Shown here piece after piece: positions 1-8,896 of a DNA stretch of 64,000 nucleotides; the first letter of the stretch is position 1; the number at the start of each line of letters is the position of its first letter. The stretch lies in assembly GCF_014302995.1 (NCBI RefSeq), contig NZ_CP060295.1:6315501-6379500 (forward strand). Reading direction: 5' to 3'. The translations under genes were made by a program, and so were the position numbers. The stretch comes from Variovorax sp. PAMC26660 (GTDB lineage: Bacteria > Pseudomonadota > Gammaproteobacteria > Burkholderiales > Burkholderiaceae_C). The notes under the pieces are model-generated. The model saw only the letters and a list, made by a program, of their open reading frames with translations. It was not told where the DNA came from and searched no databases.

Positions 1-102
1 CCGGGCTGGGGGCGTCTGTGCTTCTATCTGGTGAAGGACGGCGACGATGTGCAACTGGTGAACGCTTCCAGCGGAATCCGTTCGAAACTGACTGTCCGCT
101 GA
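1..102 (+). CDS. 3' end of an unidentified protein (partial)
   Basis: Reading from base 1, an open frame of 33 codons ends at a TGA at 100-102; its last residues are SGIRSKLTVR. The piece contains a Trp-Gly pair, an FYLVKDGDDVQLV stretch and a short basic end, which would suit the last beta strands of a small globular domain. The rest of the gene lies to the left of the window. It faces the YciI-like gene, with a gap of 14 bases between the two stop codons. There is too little sequence to name a family, and it could be a chance open frame, although codon use (GC-rich third positions) fits a real gene. Confidence 0.55.
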   Translation, partial: PGWGRLCFYLVKDGDDVQLVNASSGIRSKLTVR

Positions 103-116
103 AGGCTGGCCATCCC

Positions 117-416
117 TCAGGGCGCGCTGAACCAGTCTTGCGCCCAGTCCTGCCGCTTCACGGGCTGGAACTCGTTGAATGTGAAGCTGGCGAGCTTCTC
201 GGTGCTGAACGGATCTTCTGCAAAAAATGCCTGCAACGCCTCCAGCGAGGCGGCGCGGGCCAGCAGGAAACCGCCGGTGGCCGGCACCTTCGGGCCGGAG
301 CACAGCAGCAGGCCGGCGTCATAGCCCAGTTGAAGATAAGCGCGGTGCGCGGGCACCGATTCCTGGATGCGCGCCAGCGGCTCGAGGTAGTTGATTTCGA
401 CGATGAAATGCTTCAT
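117..416 (-). CDS. YciI-like protein (YCII domain)
   Basis: A 99-residue protein with the compact YCII/DUF1330-like ferredoxin fold. The order matches the family: an N-terminal strand MKHFIVEINY, a helix with a PAHRAYLQ segment (conserved His near residue 24), a GLLLCSGP strand-turn around 36-43, a GGFLLARA strand, and the DPF motif at about 68-70. Family members are small dimeric proteins with a putative His-Asp active site and usually unknown substrates. It starts at ATG with its coding region about 45 bases downstream of the sensor kinase stop, on the same strand, so it may be the last gene of that transcript. Function beyond the fold is not known. Confidence 0.85.
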   Translation of the reverse strand: MKHFIVEINYLEPLARIQESVPAHRAYLQLGYDAGLLLCSGPKVPATGGFLLARAASLEALQAFFAEDPFSTEKLASFTFNEFQPVKRQDWAQDWFSAP

Positions 417-462
417 GGGCCTTGCGATGCAACCGCCGTGCCAGCACGCCCCCGCCGCACGT

Positions 463-1872
463 TCACCGCGCCAACGGCAACCTCATGTCGAAGCGCGCAC
501 CCCCACCGCTTTCGTTCGCCGCCTCGATGCGCCCGCCGTGCGCGTGCACCACAGCCTGCGACAGCGCCAGCCCCAACCCGAGTCCCGGTGTCTTCTCATC
601 CGAGCGCGCAATGGCGCCCCGGTAGAAGCGCTCGAACAGATGCGGCAGATCGTCGCCGCGAATGCCGGGCCCGCGGTCGGACACGCTGATCACGGCCTCG
701 TTCGCCTGCGCATCGGCGCGAAGGCTCACACGCACCGTGGTGTCGGGTGGTGAAAACTTGAGTGCGTTGTCGAGCAGGTTGGCCAGTGCCAGGCTGGCCG
801 CGCCGCGCGCCACCCGCGCGGCCACGGGCGGTGCGGGCTCCAGCAGAAGCGTCAGATGCCGCTCCCGCGCCATCGGCTCCAGCCGGCGCACCGCCTCTTC
901 GGCCAGCACGTTGAGCGAGACCGTCTCGGCGGCATCGCGCTCCTGCCCCGCATCGAGGCGGGCCAGCACCAGCAGTTCTTCGACCAGCAACGTGAGCGAC
1001 TCGACCTCTTCGAGCGAGGAATGCAGCGTCTCCACGTAGGCGGCCGGATCGCGCGGGCGTCGCAAGGCCAGTTCGAGTTCGGTGCGCAGCCGGGACAACG
1101 GCGAGCGCAGCTCGTGCGAGGCATCGGACGTGAAGCGGCGCTGCGCCTCCATGCCGTCCTCGATGCGGCCCAGCATGTCGTTGAGCGTGTCGACCAGCCG
1201 CCCGATCTCGTCGTTCGTTCCCGGATGCGGCAAGCGTTCGCCCAGGTTCGCGTCGCCGATGCGGTGCGCCTGCTGCACCACGTCGTTGATGGCGCCGAAA
1301 GCGCGCCGCGTGATCAGGGCGCCCGCAGCGCCCAAGGCCAGCAGCAGCGCCCCGCCCAGGATCAGAAAGAGCACGCTGGCCATGGCGACGGTGCGGTTCA
1401 CGTCGTCCAGCGAACCGGCCACCTGCACCGCCAGCAGCGACGGCCGACCCGGCACGGGCACTGAGACCATACGGGTCGGCTCCTCGCCGAAGCCATTGAG
1501 GGTCTCGAACACGGTTTCACCGGCCGCGAGCCGATTGCGCAGCACCTCGGGAATGGGCAATTGCGCCTCGCCGAGGTTGGCGCTGCGCGCCAGCACGCGG
1601 CCGTCCGCATCGACGATCTGCACCAGCCGGTCGAGCCGCACGAACGACGGCGCGCCGGGGCCGGGTGGCGCCTCGTGCACGATCACCGTGTCGCCGTCCC
1701 CGGCAGACAGCAGCATGCCCATCTCGGTTTCGGCCAGCGCCAGCAGCGCCGCGTCGAGTTCGCGGTGCACGTTGCGCGAGAACACGAGGTACGCGCCGAC
1801 GGCGGCAATCGCCATCACGATCACGATCACGCTGACGTGCGCCAGCGCCAGCCGCTTGCGAAAACTAAGCAT
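463..1872 (-). CDS. Sensor histidine kinase (HAMP, HisKA, HATPase), probably metal-responsive
   Basis: A 469-residue inner-membrane sensor kinase of the EnvZ/CusS class. TM1 lies near residues 10-31, a periplasmic sensor of about 130 residues follows, TM2 is near 163-187, then a HAMP linker to about 240. The H-box is ASHELRSPL with the phosphorylated His at 253, the N-box NLLDNALKF is at 365-373, the G1 box DRGPG at 399, and the G2 box GLGLGL at 430-435. It overlaps the end of the response-regulator gene by 8 bases, so the two are translated together. The divergent neighbour is an RND metal-efflux operon, so the likely signal is a periplasmic metal ion, as for CusS or CzcS. The actual metal cannot be read from the sequence. 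Confidence 0.93.
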   Translation of the reverse strand: MLSFRKRLALAHVSVIVIVMAIAAVGAYLVFSRNVHRELDAALLALAETEMGMLLSAGDGDTVIVHEAPPGPGAPSFVRLDRLVQIVDADGRVLARSANLGEAQLPIPEVLRNRLAAGETVFETLNGFGEEPTRMVSVPVPGRPSLLAVQVAGSLDDVNRTVAMASVLFLILGGALLLALGAAGALITRRAFGAINDVVQQAHRIGDANLGERLPHPGTNDEIGRLVDTLNDMLGRIEDGMEAQRRFTSDASHELRSPLSRLRTELELALRRPRDPAAYVETLHSSLEEVESLTLLVEELLVLARLDAGQERDAAETVSLNVLAEEAVRRLEPMARERHLTLLLEPAPPVAARVARGAASLALANLLDNALKFSPPDTTVRVSLRADAQANEAVISVSDRGPGIRGDDLPHLFERFYRGAIARSDEKTPGLGLGLALSQAVVHAHGGRIEAANESGGGARFDMRLPLAR

Positions 1873-2551
1873 GGCCGTCGTCGGCCAGTGCCAGCCGGAA
1901 GCCGCGCCCGCGCACGGTCTGGATCAGTGGCACGGCCGGCGGCGCATCGACCTTGCGGCGCAGGTTGCCGATGTGCACGTCGATCAGGTTGTCGATGGCG
2001 ATGAGGTCGTCTTTCCACACCTGCTCGGCCAGCCGCGAACGGCTCACTACCTCGCCGGCTTGGCGCAGCAGGATCTGCAGGATCGCGAATTCCTTGTGCG
2101 TCAGCTCCAGCACCGTGCCGCCGCGCACCACGCGCTGGCTGAGCGGGTCCAGGCTCAGGTCGGCCACGGCCAGCACCACCGGCCGCATGATTTCAGAGCG
2201 GCGCAGCAAGGCGCGCACGCGCGCCAGCAACTCATCGAAGGCGAAGGGCTTGGTCAGGTAGTCGTCGGCGCCGCTGTTCAGGCCGGTCACGCGGTCGTGC
2301 AGCGCGTCGCGGGCGGTGAGCATCAGCACCGGCGTCTTGCAGCCCCGCTGGCGCAGGTCGCGGCACAGCGTCAGGCCGTCCTTGCCGGGCAGCATCCAGT
2401 CGAGCACGATCAGGTCGTAGGCAATGACGAAGGCTTCTTCGTCGCCCTCCTCCGCCGTGTGCACGACGTCGACGACAAAGCCTTCTTCCTGCAGGCCCCG
2501 GGCCAGCAGGCGTGCGGCCTTGCGGTCGTCTTCGATCAGCAGAATTCTCAT
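1865..2551 (-). CDS. OmpR/PhoB-family response regulator
   Basis: A 228-residue response regulator. The receiver domain covers residues 1-115 with the acidic pair at 8-9, the phospho-acceptor Asp51 in IVLDWMLPG, a Thr at 79 and Lys101 in YLTKPF. The winged-helix DNA-binding domain covers about 125-222, ending with the usual RGRGFRL wing. It precedes and overlaps its sensor kinase gene. It is transcribed away from the RND efflux operon, and the space between holds a perfect 10-2-10 palindrome (2593-2614) that has the geometry of CusR/CopR boxes. By context it is likely the activator of the efflux operon and of itself. Confidence 0.94.
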   Translation of the reverse strand: MRILLIEDDRKAARLLARGLQEEGFVVDVVHTAEEGDEEAFVIAYDLIVLDWMLPGKDGLTLCRDLRQRGCKTPVLMLTARDALHDRVTGLNSGADDYLTKPFAFDELLARVRALLRRSEIMRPVVLAVADLSLDPLSQRVVRGGTVLELTHKEFAILQILLRQAGEVVSRSRLAEQVWKDDLIAIDNLIDVHIGNLRRKVDAPPAVPLIQTVRGRGFRLALADDGHA

Positions 2552-2592
2552 GAAGGTGGATGATGCCGCGCCTTCCTGACGGCAGGCCGGCG

Positions 2593-2614
2593 ATCCTGAA
2601 GAAATCTTCAGGAT
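2593..2614. promoter_or_regulatory. 22-bp perfect palindrome between the two-component system and the efflux operon (candidate operator)
   Basis: The arms ATCCTGAAGA and TCTTCAGGAT are exact reverse complements around an AA spacer. It lies 42 bases upstream of the response-regulator ATG and about 120 bases upstream of the adaptor ATG. The established CusR box also has a 10-2-10 layout, although its bases differ. Binding by the adjacent regulator is inferred. A transcribed hairpin cannot be excluded, but no T-tract follows directly. Confidence 0.5.
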
Positions 2615-2733
2615 TTCTTGGGACGTTCTTCAGTCGTGTCTTCGTATTCTCGATCCGGGGCGACGGGGCGGGTCAAGGGCATGGGAAGGCATTCCGTGCG
2701 CGGCGCGTCCGGCTCCAACGGACGCCGATCGCG

Positions 2734-3885
2734 ATGAAAAAATCCCTCTACCAGATGACACCGGCCCGCGTGGTCTTCGGCGTGCTGACCTGCGCGGCGC
2801 TGTGCGTCGACTCCTTCAGCGACGGCGCCCATGCGGCCACGGTCGCGGCCGCCACACCCGCGCCGATGGTGGTGCGCCAGGGCAATCGCCTCACCATTCC
2901 CGCCGGTTCGCCGCTGCGCGACCGCCTGCTGGTTGCCACGGTCGGCACGGAAGCCTCGCCGCATGACGTCAGCCTGCCCGCCACGGTGGAGGCCAACCCG
3001 GCCAACACCGTCAACATCCTGCCGCCGCTGACGGGCAAGCTGATCGAGTTGAAGGTGCGCCTGGGCGACACGGTGCGGCGCGGCCAGGTGCTGGCCACGA
3101 TCACCTCGCCCGATCTGGCGCAGGCCGTGGCCGACGCGCAGAAGGCGCGCGATGCGCTCGACCTGGCGCAGCGCGCGCTGGTGCGGGCACGCGGCGTCAA
3201 CGAGGCCGGCTCCAACGCGGCCAAGGACGTGGAAGCGGCCCAGAGCAGCGTCGCGCAACAGACCGCCGAACTGCGCCGCAGCGAAACGCGGCTGCACAGC
3301 ATCGGGGCCGACGGCGCCGGCGCGCAGGCCGGGCAGTCGCTGAAGATCATCGCTCCCACCTCGGGCACGATCACCGCCCTGAACGGGGCCGTGGGCGCGA
3401 ACCTGAACGACCCCAACGCGGTGCTGATGACGGTGTCGAACCTCGAGTCGGTCTGGGTCACGGTCAACGTGCCCGAGAGCGTGGTGGGCGCCGTTGCGCC
3501 GGGGCAGAACGCGGTGGTCACGCTGGCCGCCTACCCGGGCCGCAGCTTCACCGGCAAGGTCGGCTTCGTGAGCGCGGTGCTCGATGCGGACACCCGCCGC
3601 GCCCGCGCGCGCATCGTCTTTGCCAACCCCGAGGGCCTGTTCAAGCCCAACATGTATGCGACGGCGGTGCTCGGCGTGCCGCAGGCGCAGCAGCCGCAGG
3701 TGCCGGCCTCGGCACTGCTGATGAACAACGACAGCGTGAGCGTGTTCGTCGAGGCCGCGCCGTGGACCTTCGTGCGGCGCATGGTCGAGCTGGGCCGCGA
3801 AGACGGCGACCGGGTCCGCATCCGCAGTGGCCTGGCCGCTGGCGAGCGCGTGGTGGTGCGTGGCGGTGTGCTGCTGAATGATTAA
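2734..3885 (+). CDS. RND efflux periplasmic adaptor (membrane fusion protein, CusB/CzcB type)
   Basis: With the ATG at 2734 the protein has 383 residues and begins with an export signal (MKKSLYQ, then a hydrophobic run ending near an AHA site). The frame is open further upstream, but that part reads like non-coding sequence. A lipoyl/barrel-sandwich half-motif (LIELKVRLGDTVRRGQVLA) near 103-121 is followed by a coiled-coil hairpin (about 125-200), the second lipoyl half (IIAPTSGTITALNGAVG), and beta-barrel and membrane-proximal regions. It links the inner-membrane pump to the outer-membrane factor across the periplasm. The next gene starts inside its last codons, an 8-base overlap, indicating coupled translation and stoichiometric assembly. 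Confidence 0.92.
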   Translation: MKKSLYQMTPARVVFGVLTCAALCVDSFSDGAHAATVAAATPAPMVVRQGNRLTIPAGSPLRDRLLVATVGTEASPHDVSLPATVEANPANTVNILPPLTGKLIELKVRLGDTVRRGQVLATITSPDLAQAVADAQKARDALDLAQRALVRARGVNEAGSNAAKDVEAAQSSVAQQTAELRRSETRLHSIGADGAGAQAGQSLKIIAPTSGTITALNGAVGANLNDPNAVLMTVSNLESVWVTVNVPESVVGAVAPGQNAVVTLAAYPGRSFTGKVGFVSAVLDADTRRARARIVFANPEGLFKPNMYATAVLGVPQAQQPQVPASALLMNNDSVSVFVEAAPWTFVRRMVELGREDGDRVRIRSGLAAGERVVVRGGVLLND

Positions 3886-6800
3886 TCTCATCATCACCCA
3901 GTTCTTTCGCCGCAGGCACCTGGCCTGGGCGATGTCGATCGCGCTGGTGCTGTTCGGCGCCTGGTCGTGGACGCAGATGACGGTCGAGGCCTACCCCGAC
4001 CTGGGCGACGTGACGGTGCAGGTCACGACGCAGGTCAACGGTCTGGCCGCCGAAGAGATCGAGCAGCAGATCACCACGCCGCTGGAGCGCGCGCTGAGCA
4101 ACACGCCCGGGCTGGCCTCGATCCGTTCGAGCAGCACCTTCGGGCTGTCGCTCATCAACCTGAGCTTCAAGGACGGCACCGACGACTACTTCGCACGCCA
4201 GCGCGTGACCGAGCGCATCGGGCAGGTCACGCTGCCCTCGGGCGCGCAGCCGGGCCTCGGGCCGGTCGCGGGGCCGGCGGGCGAGATCTACCGGTACACG
4301 CTCGAATCGGACACCAAGAATCTGATGGAGCTGTCGGAAATCCAGCGCTGGAAGGTGATTCCCGCGCTCAAGCAGGTCGCGGGTGTCGTGGACATCAACA
4401 ACTTCGGCGGCTTCACCAAGGAGTTCCAGCTCGAACTGGACCCTGCCCGTATGCAGAAATACGGGCTGGTGCTGAACGACGTGGTCACGGCCATCAACAA
4501 CAACAGCGCCAACGCGGGCGGCGGGCGCATCGCGCGCGGCGACCAGAGCTACGTGGTGCGCGGCATCGGCCAGATCCACACGCTGGACGACCTGGGCACG
4601 GTGGTGGTCACGCAGAGCGGCGGCTCGCCGGTGATGGTGCGCGACCTGGGCCGGCTGCAGTTCGGCCACCAGGAGCGCGGCGGCATCCTGGGCAAGGACA
4701 CGAACCCCGACACCATCGAGGGCATCGTCTTGATGCTCAAGTACGAAAACCCCTCGCGCGTGCTCGAAGGCGTGCACAAGAAAATCGACGAACTGCAGGC
4801 GCAGCTCGCGCCCATGGGCGTGAAGATCGTGCCCTACATCGATCGCGACGACCTGGTGAAGCTCACGGTCGACAAGGTCACACACACGGTGCTGGAAGGC
4901 ATGGCGCTGGTGTGCTTCGTGCTCATTCTTTTCCTGGGCAGCCCGCGCAGTGCGGTGGTGGCGGCGGTGGCGATTCCGATGTCGCTGGTCACGGTGTTCA
5001 TCGTGATGCACTTCACCCGCATGCCGGCCAACCTGTTCTCGCTGGGCGCGATCGACTTCGGCATCATCGTGGACGGCGCCATCGTGGTGATGGAAGCCAT
5101 CCTCCGGCGGCGCGAGGAAGAGCCCAACGCCACGCTCACCGAGGGCAACATCCTCGAAACCGTGAGCCATGTGTCGGGGCCGATCTTCTTTGCCACGCTG
5201 ATCATCATCACGGCCTACTTTCCGCTGTTTGCCTTCGAGCGCGCGGAAGGCAAGCTGTTCAAGCCGATGGCCTTCACCGTGGGCTATGCGCTGGTGGGCG
5301 CGCTGCTGTGCGCGCTGACGCTGATTCCCAGCCTGGCCTACATCGCGCTGCGCAAGCCGAGCAAGCCCTTCGTCAACAAGCCGCTGGTGTGGCTCACGGG
5401 CGCCTACCGGCGCGTGCTGGGTCATCTGCTGAACGTGCCCGCCATTGCCTACGGCCTGAGCGCGGTGGCACTGGCGGCCGTGGTGCTGCTGGGCGCCACT
5501 GCCGGGCGTGAGTTTTTGCCCGACATCGACGAAGGTGCGCTGTGGCTGCAGGTGCAATTGCCTTCTGGCCTGTCGCTCGACAAGGCCAGCGAGATGGCGA
5601 CCGAGATGCGCCATGTGCTGCTCGAATACCCCGAGGTGTCGTACGTGGTGACCCAGCTCGGGCGCAACGACGACGGCACCGACCCCTGGACGCCCTCGCA
5701 CATGGAAGTGCCCGTGGGCCTGAAGCCGTACAGCGAATGGCCCGCCGGTGTGAACAAGGCCGCCTTCGTGCGCACGCTGACCGAGCGCTTCGCCAAGATG
5801 CCGGGCTTCGACGTGGGCATCAGCCAGCCGATCATCGACGGCGTGAACGACGCAGTGGGCGGTGCGCACAGCCCGCTGGTGCTGCGCATCTACGGCGACG
5901 ACCTGAAGGAAAGCCGCCGCATCGGCAACCAGATCGTCGAGCTGCTGGGCACGGTGCGCGGCACGGCCTCGGCCTCGCTGTTCCAGGAGCCGCCGATTCC
6001 GCAGGTGGTGATCCAGCTCAACCGCGAGGCGGCGGCACGTTTCGGCGTCAACGCGAACGACGTGGCCAACCTGATCCAGACCGGCATCGGCGGCGCGCCG
6101 GTGATCACCGTGTATGCGGCCAATCGCACCTACAACGTGGCGGTGAAGCTGCCCAAGAGCGCCAAGGGCAACACCGAGGCCATCGGCGCGCTGCTGCTCA
6201 ACAGCTCCAGCGGCGCCAAGGTGCCGCTGTCGCAGGTGGCCGACATCCGGCTGCAGACCGGCGAAAGCACCATCTCGCACGAGATGAACGAACGCCAGAT
6301 CACCGTGCGCGTGGACAACCGCGACCGCGACCTGGCCTCGTACCTGGTCGAAGCGCAGGAGCGCATCGGCAAGGAGATCAAGTTCGACGCCACCAAGTAC
6401 CGGCTGCAATGGGCCGGCCAGTTCGAGAACCAGCAGCGGGCGCAGGCGCGCCTGGCGGTGTCGCTCGCGGTCGTGGTGGCGATCATGGCAGTGCTGCTGT
6501 TCTTCCAGTTCGGCAAGCTGCGCCAGGTGGTGCTGATCCTGGGCGTGGTGCCGATGGCGATGCTGGGCGGGCTGATCGCGGTGCACGTGGCGGGCGAAAC
6601 GCTCAACGTGGCCACGGCGGTGGGCTTCATCGCGCTGTTCGGGGTGTCGATACAGAACGGCATCATCATGGTCGCCAACTTCCGGCGTGTGCGCGGCGAA
6701 GGGCTGGAGCTGCAGGCCTCGGTGCTCGAAGGCGCGGCCGAGCGGCTGCGGCCGGTGCTGATGACGGCGACTGTCGCCTCCATCGGCATGCTGCCGGCGG

Positions 6801-6973
6801 CGCTGGCCACCGGTGTCGGCACCGACGTGCAGCGCGGGCTGGCGACCGTGGTGGTCGGCGGGCTGGTGGTGTCGACGCTGCTGACGCTGTTCATCCTGCC
6901 GACGCTTTACTTCGCGCTGGAACGTTTCTTCGAGCGCAAGGGCTGGGGCAATCGCCCGCGCCGCGACCGTTAA
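3878..6973 (+). CDS. Heavy-metal RND efflux pump, inner-membrane subunit (CzcA/CusA family)
   Basis: A 1031-residue proton-driven RND pump of the heavy-metal efflux (HME) family. TM1 is at about 13-33, two large periplasmic loops follow TM1 and TM7, and there are 12 predicted membrane helices. Family signatures include the VDINNFGG region, NTPGLASIRSSSTFGLS near 72-86 and, in TM4, the DFGIIVDGA motif near residues 388-396. The paired Asp residues of that motif are typical of pumps for divalent cations (Co, Zn, Cd or Ni), rather than the AIGAMVDAA form of Cu(I)/Ag(I) pumps such as CusA; this substrate call is inference. It sits between its adaptor and its outer-membrane factor. Confidence 0.94.
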   Translation: MINLIITQFFRRRHLAWAMSIALVLFGAWSWTQMTVEAYPDLGDVTVQVTTQVNGLAAEEIEQQITTPLERALSNTPGLASIRSSSTFGLSLINLSFKDGTDDYFARQRVTERIGQVTLPSGAQPGLGPVAGPAGEIYRYTLESDTKNLMELSEIQRWKVIPALKQVAGVVDINNFGGFTKEFQLELDPARMQKYGLVLNDVVTAINNNSANAGGGRIARGDQSYVVRGIGQIHTLDDLGTVVVTQSGGSPVMVRDLGRLQFGHQERGGILGKDTNPDTIEGIVLMLKYENPSRVLEGVHKKIDELQAQLAPMGVKIVPYIDRDDLVKLTVDKVTHTVLEGMALVCFVLILFLGSPRSAVVAAVAIPMSLVTVFIVMHFTRMPANLFSLGAIDFGIIVDGAIVVMEAILRRREEEPNATLTEGNILETVSHVSGPIFFATLIIITAYFPLFAFERAEGKLFKPMAFTVGYALVGALLCALTLIPSLAYIALRKPSKPFVNKPLVWLTGAYRRVLGHLLNVPAIAYGLSAVALAAVVLLGATAGREFLPDIDEGALWLQVQLPSGLSLDKASEMATEMRHVLLEYPEVSYVVTQLGRNDDGTDPWTPSHMEVPVGLKPYSEWPAGVNKAAFVRTLTERFAKMPGFDVGISQPIIDGVNDAVGGAHSPLVLRIYGDDLKESRRIGNQIVELLGTVRGTASASLFQEPPIPQVVIQLNREAAARFGVNANDVANLIQTGIGGAPVITVYAANRTYNVAVKLPKSAKGNTEAIGALLLNSSSGAKVPLSQVADIRLQTGESTISHEMNERQITVRVDNRDRDLASYLVEAQERIGKEIKFDATKYRLQWAGQFENQQRAQARLAVSLAVVVAIMAVLLFFQFGKLRQVVLILGVVPMAMLGGLIAVHVAGETLNVATAVGFIALFGVSIQNGIIMVANFRRVRGEGLELQASVLEGAAERLRPVLMTATVASIGMLPAALATGVGTDVQRGLATVVVGGLVVSTLLTLFILPTLYFALERFFERKGWGNRPRRDR

Positions 6974-6989
6974 AGACAAGGCCCATCCC

Positions 6990-8528
6990 ATGACAACAAA
7001 AAGCCTTATGTCCGGCGCTGCAGCCACTGCCGCAACCACCGCCGGCCTCGCATTGCTGCTGGGCGGCTGCGCGGTCGGCCCCGACTACGTGCGGCCGCCA
7101 CTGAACCTGCCCACGCAATACACCGCCGCACTACCCGCCACGCAGGAAGCCGAGGGCGTGCCGCTGGCGCACCTCTCGCCCGACCTCGACGTGCCTGCGC
7201 AGTGGTGGCAGGCCTTTCGCTCGGAGCCACTGAACGCACTGGTCACGCAGAGCCTGGCCGGCAACCCGACCATCGAGGCGGCCGATGCCGCGCTGCGCGT
7301 GGCCCGCGAGAACGAGGCGGCCGACCACGCCGCGTTCTGGCCGAGCGTGGCGCTGAACTACGCACCGACGCGCCAGCGCGTGGCAAGCACCGTGGCGAGC
7401 CCGGTGTCGTCGAACGCGAACCTCTACACGCTGCACACGGCGCAGGTGACGGTGTCGTACACGCCTGACGTGTTCGGCGCCACGCGCCGGCAGGTCGAGG
7501 GCGCGCAGGCGCAGACCGAGCAGCAGCGCTTTCAGAGCCTGGCCGCCCGGCTCACGCTGAGCAGCAACGTGGTGGCCGCCGCCATCACCGAAGCCTCGCT
7601 GCGCGCGCAGCAACGCGCTACGCTGGCGATCATCGACGGGCAGAAAGAAATGCTGTGGGCCTTCCGCAAGCAGCAATCGCTCGGGCAGGTGGCACTGGCC
7701 GACGTCGATACGCAAGAAGCCTCGCTGGCCGCCACCGAAGCCACGCTGCCGCCGATCGACAAGCAGCTCGCGCAGCAGCGCAACCTGCTCGCCACGCTGG
7801 CCGGTCGCTATCCGAGCGAAGGCGTGGCGGCGCACTTCGAGCTGGATGCGCTCCAGTTGCCAAACGAACTGCCGCTGACTTTGCCGTCCACGCTGGTCGA
7901 GCACCGCCCCGATGTGCGGGCGGCGGAAGCGCAACTGCAGTCGGCCAGCGCGGCCATCGGTGTGGCCGTCGCGGCGCGCCTGCCCAACGTGACGCTGGGC
8001 GTGAACGCCTATGGCTCGTCGGCCTACACGCTGTCGCAACTCTTCAAGTCTTCGTCGCTGTTCTGGACGATTGCCGGCAGCGTGACGCAGCCGCTGTTCG
8101 ACGGTGGCGCGCTCAAGCACCGCGAAGCGGCCGCCCGCGCCTCGTTCGACCAGGCGGCGGCCCAGTACCGCGCCACGGTGCTGGCCGCGTTCCAGGACGT
8201 GGCCAACACGCTCGAAGCCATCGACGCCGACACCCGTGCGCTGCAAGCCGCCATCAAGGCCGAGCGCACCGCGTCGCAAAGCCTCTCGCGCACCCGCAAG
8301 CAGGTGCAGTTGGGCGACGCGAGCGCGCTGTCGTTGCGGCTGGCGCAGCAGGCCCAGCAGCAGGCGCTGCTCAACCTCGTGCAGGCCCGCGCGCTTCGGC
8401 TGACCGATGCGGCCGCCCTCTTCCAGGCGCTGGGTGGCGGCTGGTGGAATCCGCCGGCGGACGGCGTTGCCGCCGCTTCTGCTTCACACTCATCCATCGC
8501 AACTGCATCGAAGTCCACATCGCCATGA
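6990..8528 (+). CDS. Outer-membrane efflux factor (NodT/OprM-type TolC lipoprotein)
   Basis: A 512-residue outer-membrane channel with a lipoprotein signal peptide (lipobox LLGGC, Cys27). The mature start VGPDYVRPP is typical of the NodT/OprM branch. Two OEP repeats span roughly 70-270 and 290-480, with long alpha-helical coiled-coil segments and the conserved LVEHRPDVRAAEAQL segment that begins the second repeat. It completes the tripartite pump. It starts 16 bases after the pump gene, and its TGA overlaps the ATG of the RidA-like gene (ATGA), so the transcript continues downstream. Confidence 0.93.
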   Translation: MTTKSLMSGAAATAATTAGLALLLGGCAVGPDYVRPPLNLPTQYTAALPATQEAEGVPLAHLSPDLDVPAQWWQAFRSEPLNALVTQSLAGNPTIEAADAALRVARENEAADHAAFWPSVALNYAPTRQRVASTVASPVSSNANLYTLHTAQVTVSYTPDVFGATRRQVEGAQAQTEQQRFQSLAARLTLSSNVVAAAITEASLRAQQRATLAIIDGQKEMLWAFRKQQSLGQVALADVDTQEASLAATEATLPPIDKQLAQQRNLLATLAGRYPSEGVAAHFELDALQLPNELPLTLPSTLVEHRPDVRAAEAQLQSASAAIGVAVAARLPNVTLGVNAYGSSAYTLSQLFKSSSLFWTIAGSVTQPLFDGGALKHREAAARASFDQAAAQYRATVLAAFQDVANTLEAIDADTRALQAAIKAERTASQSLSRTRKQVQLGDASALSLRLAQQAQQQALLNLVQARALRLTDAAALFQALGGGWWNPPADGVAAASASHSSIATASKSTSP

Positions 8529-8896
8529 ACATCATTCGCCACGAGATGGGACCGCGCTTCAGCGAGATGGTGGTCGTCGACCTCGGCACGGCACGCCTGC
8601 TCTACCTTTCAGGACAGGTGGCCGAAAACCCCTCGCTCGACATCACGGGCCAGATGCGCGAGATCCTGCATCACATCGACGGCATGCTCGCCACCCAGGG
8701 CGCAACCAAGAAAGACCTGGTGAGCGTGACCATCTACCTGCGCACCGTGGGCGACTACGCCGCAATGAACTCGGTGTGGGACGAATGGGTGCCCGTGGGC
8801 CACACGCCGGCGCGCGCCACGGTGGGCGCCAAGCTGATCGACTCCGAGTACCGCGTCGAGATCCAGGCCACCGCCGCGATCGGGCCGGTGCCATGA
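8525..8896 (+). CDS. RidA/YjgF-family protein
   Basis: A 123-residue chorismate-mutase-like fold protein. It keeps the LYLSGQV strand near 30-36, the DLVSVTIYLRTVGDYAAMNSVW region near 68-90, the HTPARATVGAKL motif, and the C-terminal YRVEIQATAAIG segment whose Arg corresponds to the catalytic Arg105 of RidA. Rid proteins hydrolyse reactive enamines/imines or bind small ligands. Its ATG overlaps the outer-membrane factor stop, and its own TGA overlaps the next ATG. It therefore belongs to the efflux transcript, an unusual partner for a metal pump. The substrate is unknown. Confidence 0.9.
   Translation: MNIIRHEMGPRFSEMVVVDLGTARLLYLSGQVAENPSLDITGQMREILHHIDGMLATQGATKKDLVSVTIYLRTVGDYAAMNSVWDEWVPVGHTPARATVGAKLIDSEYRVEIQATAAIGPVP

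Noticed and set aside
1082-2563. Open frame of 493 codons on the plus strand opposite the two-component genes
   Set aside because: It is antisense to clear kinase and regulator domains, with Ser/Arg/His-rich nonsense composition.
2608-3897. Open frame on the minus strand opposite the adaptor protein
   Set aside because: Antisense shadow with no domain; the plus-strand adaptor is unambiguous.
3641-7039. Open frame of 1,132 codons on the minus strand opposite the RND pump
   Set aside because: It is an antisense shadow produced by GC-rich third positions; the plus-strand pump matches a known family throughout, while the shadow is His/Arg/Gln-rich with no domain.
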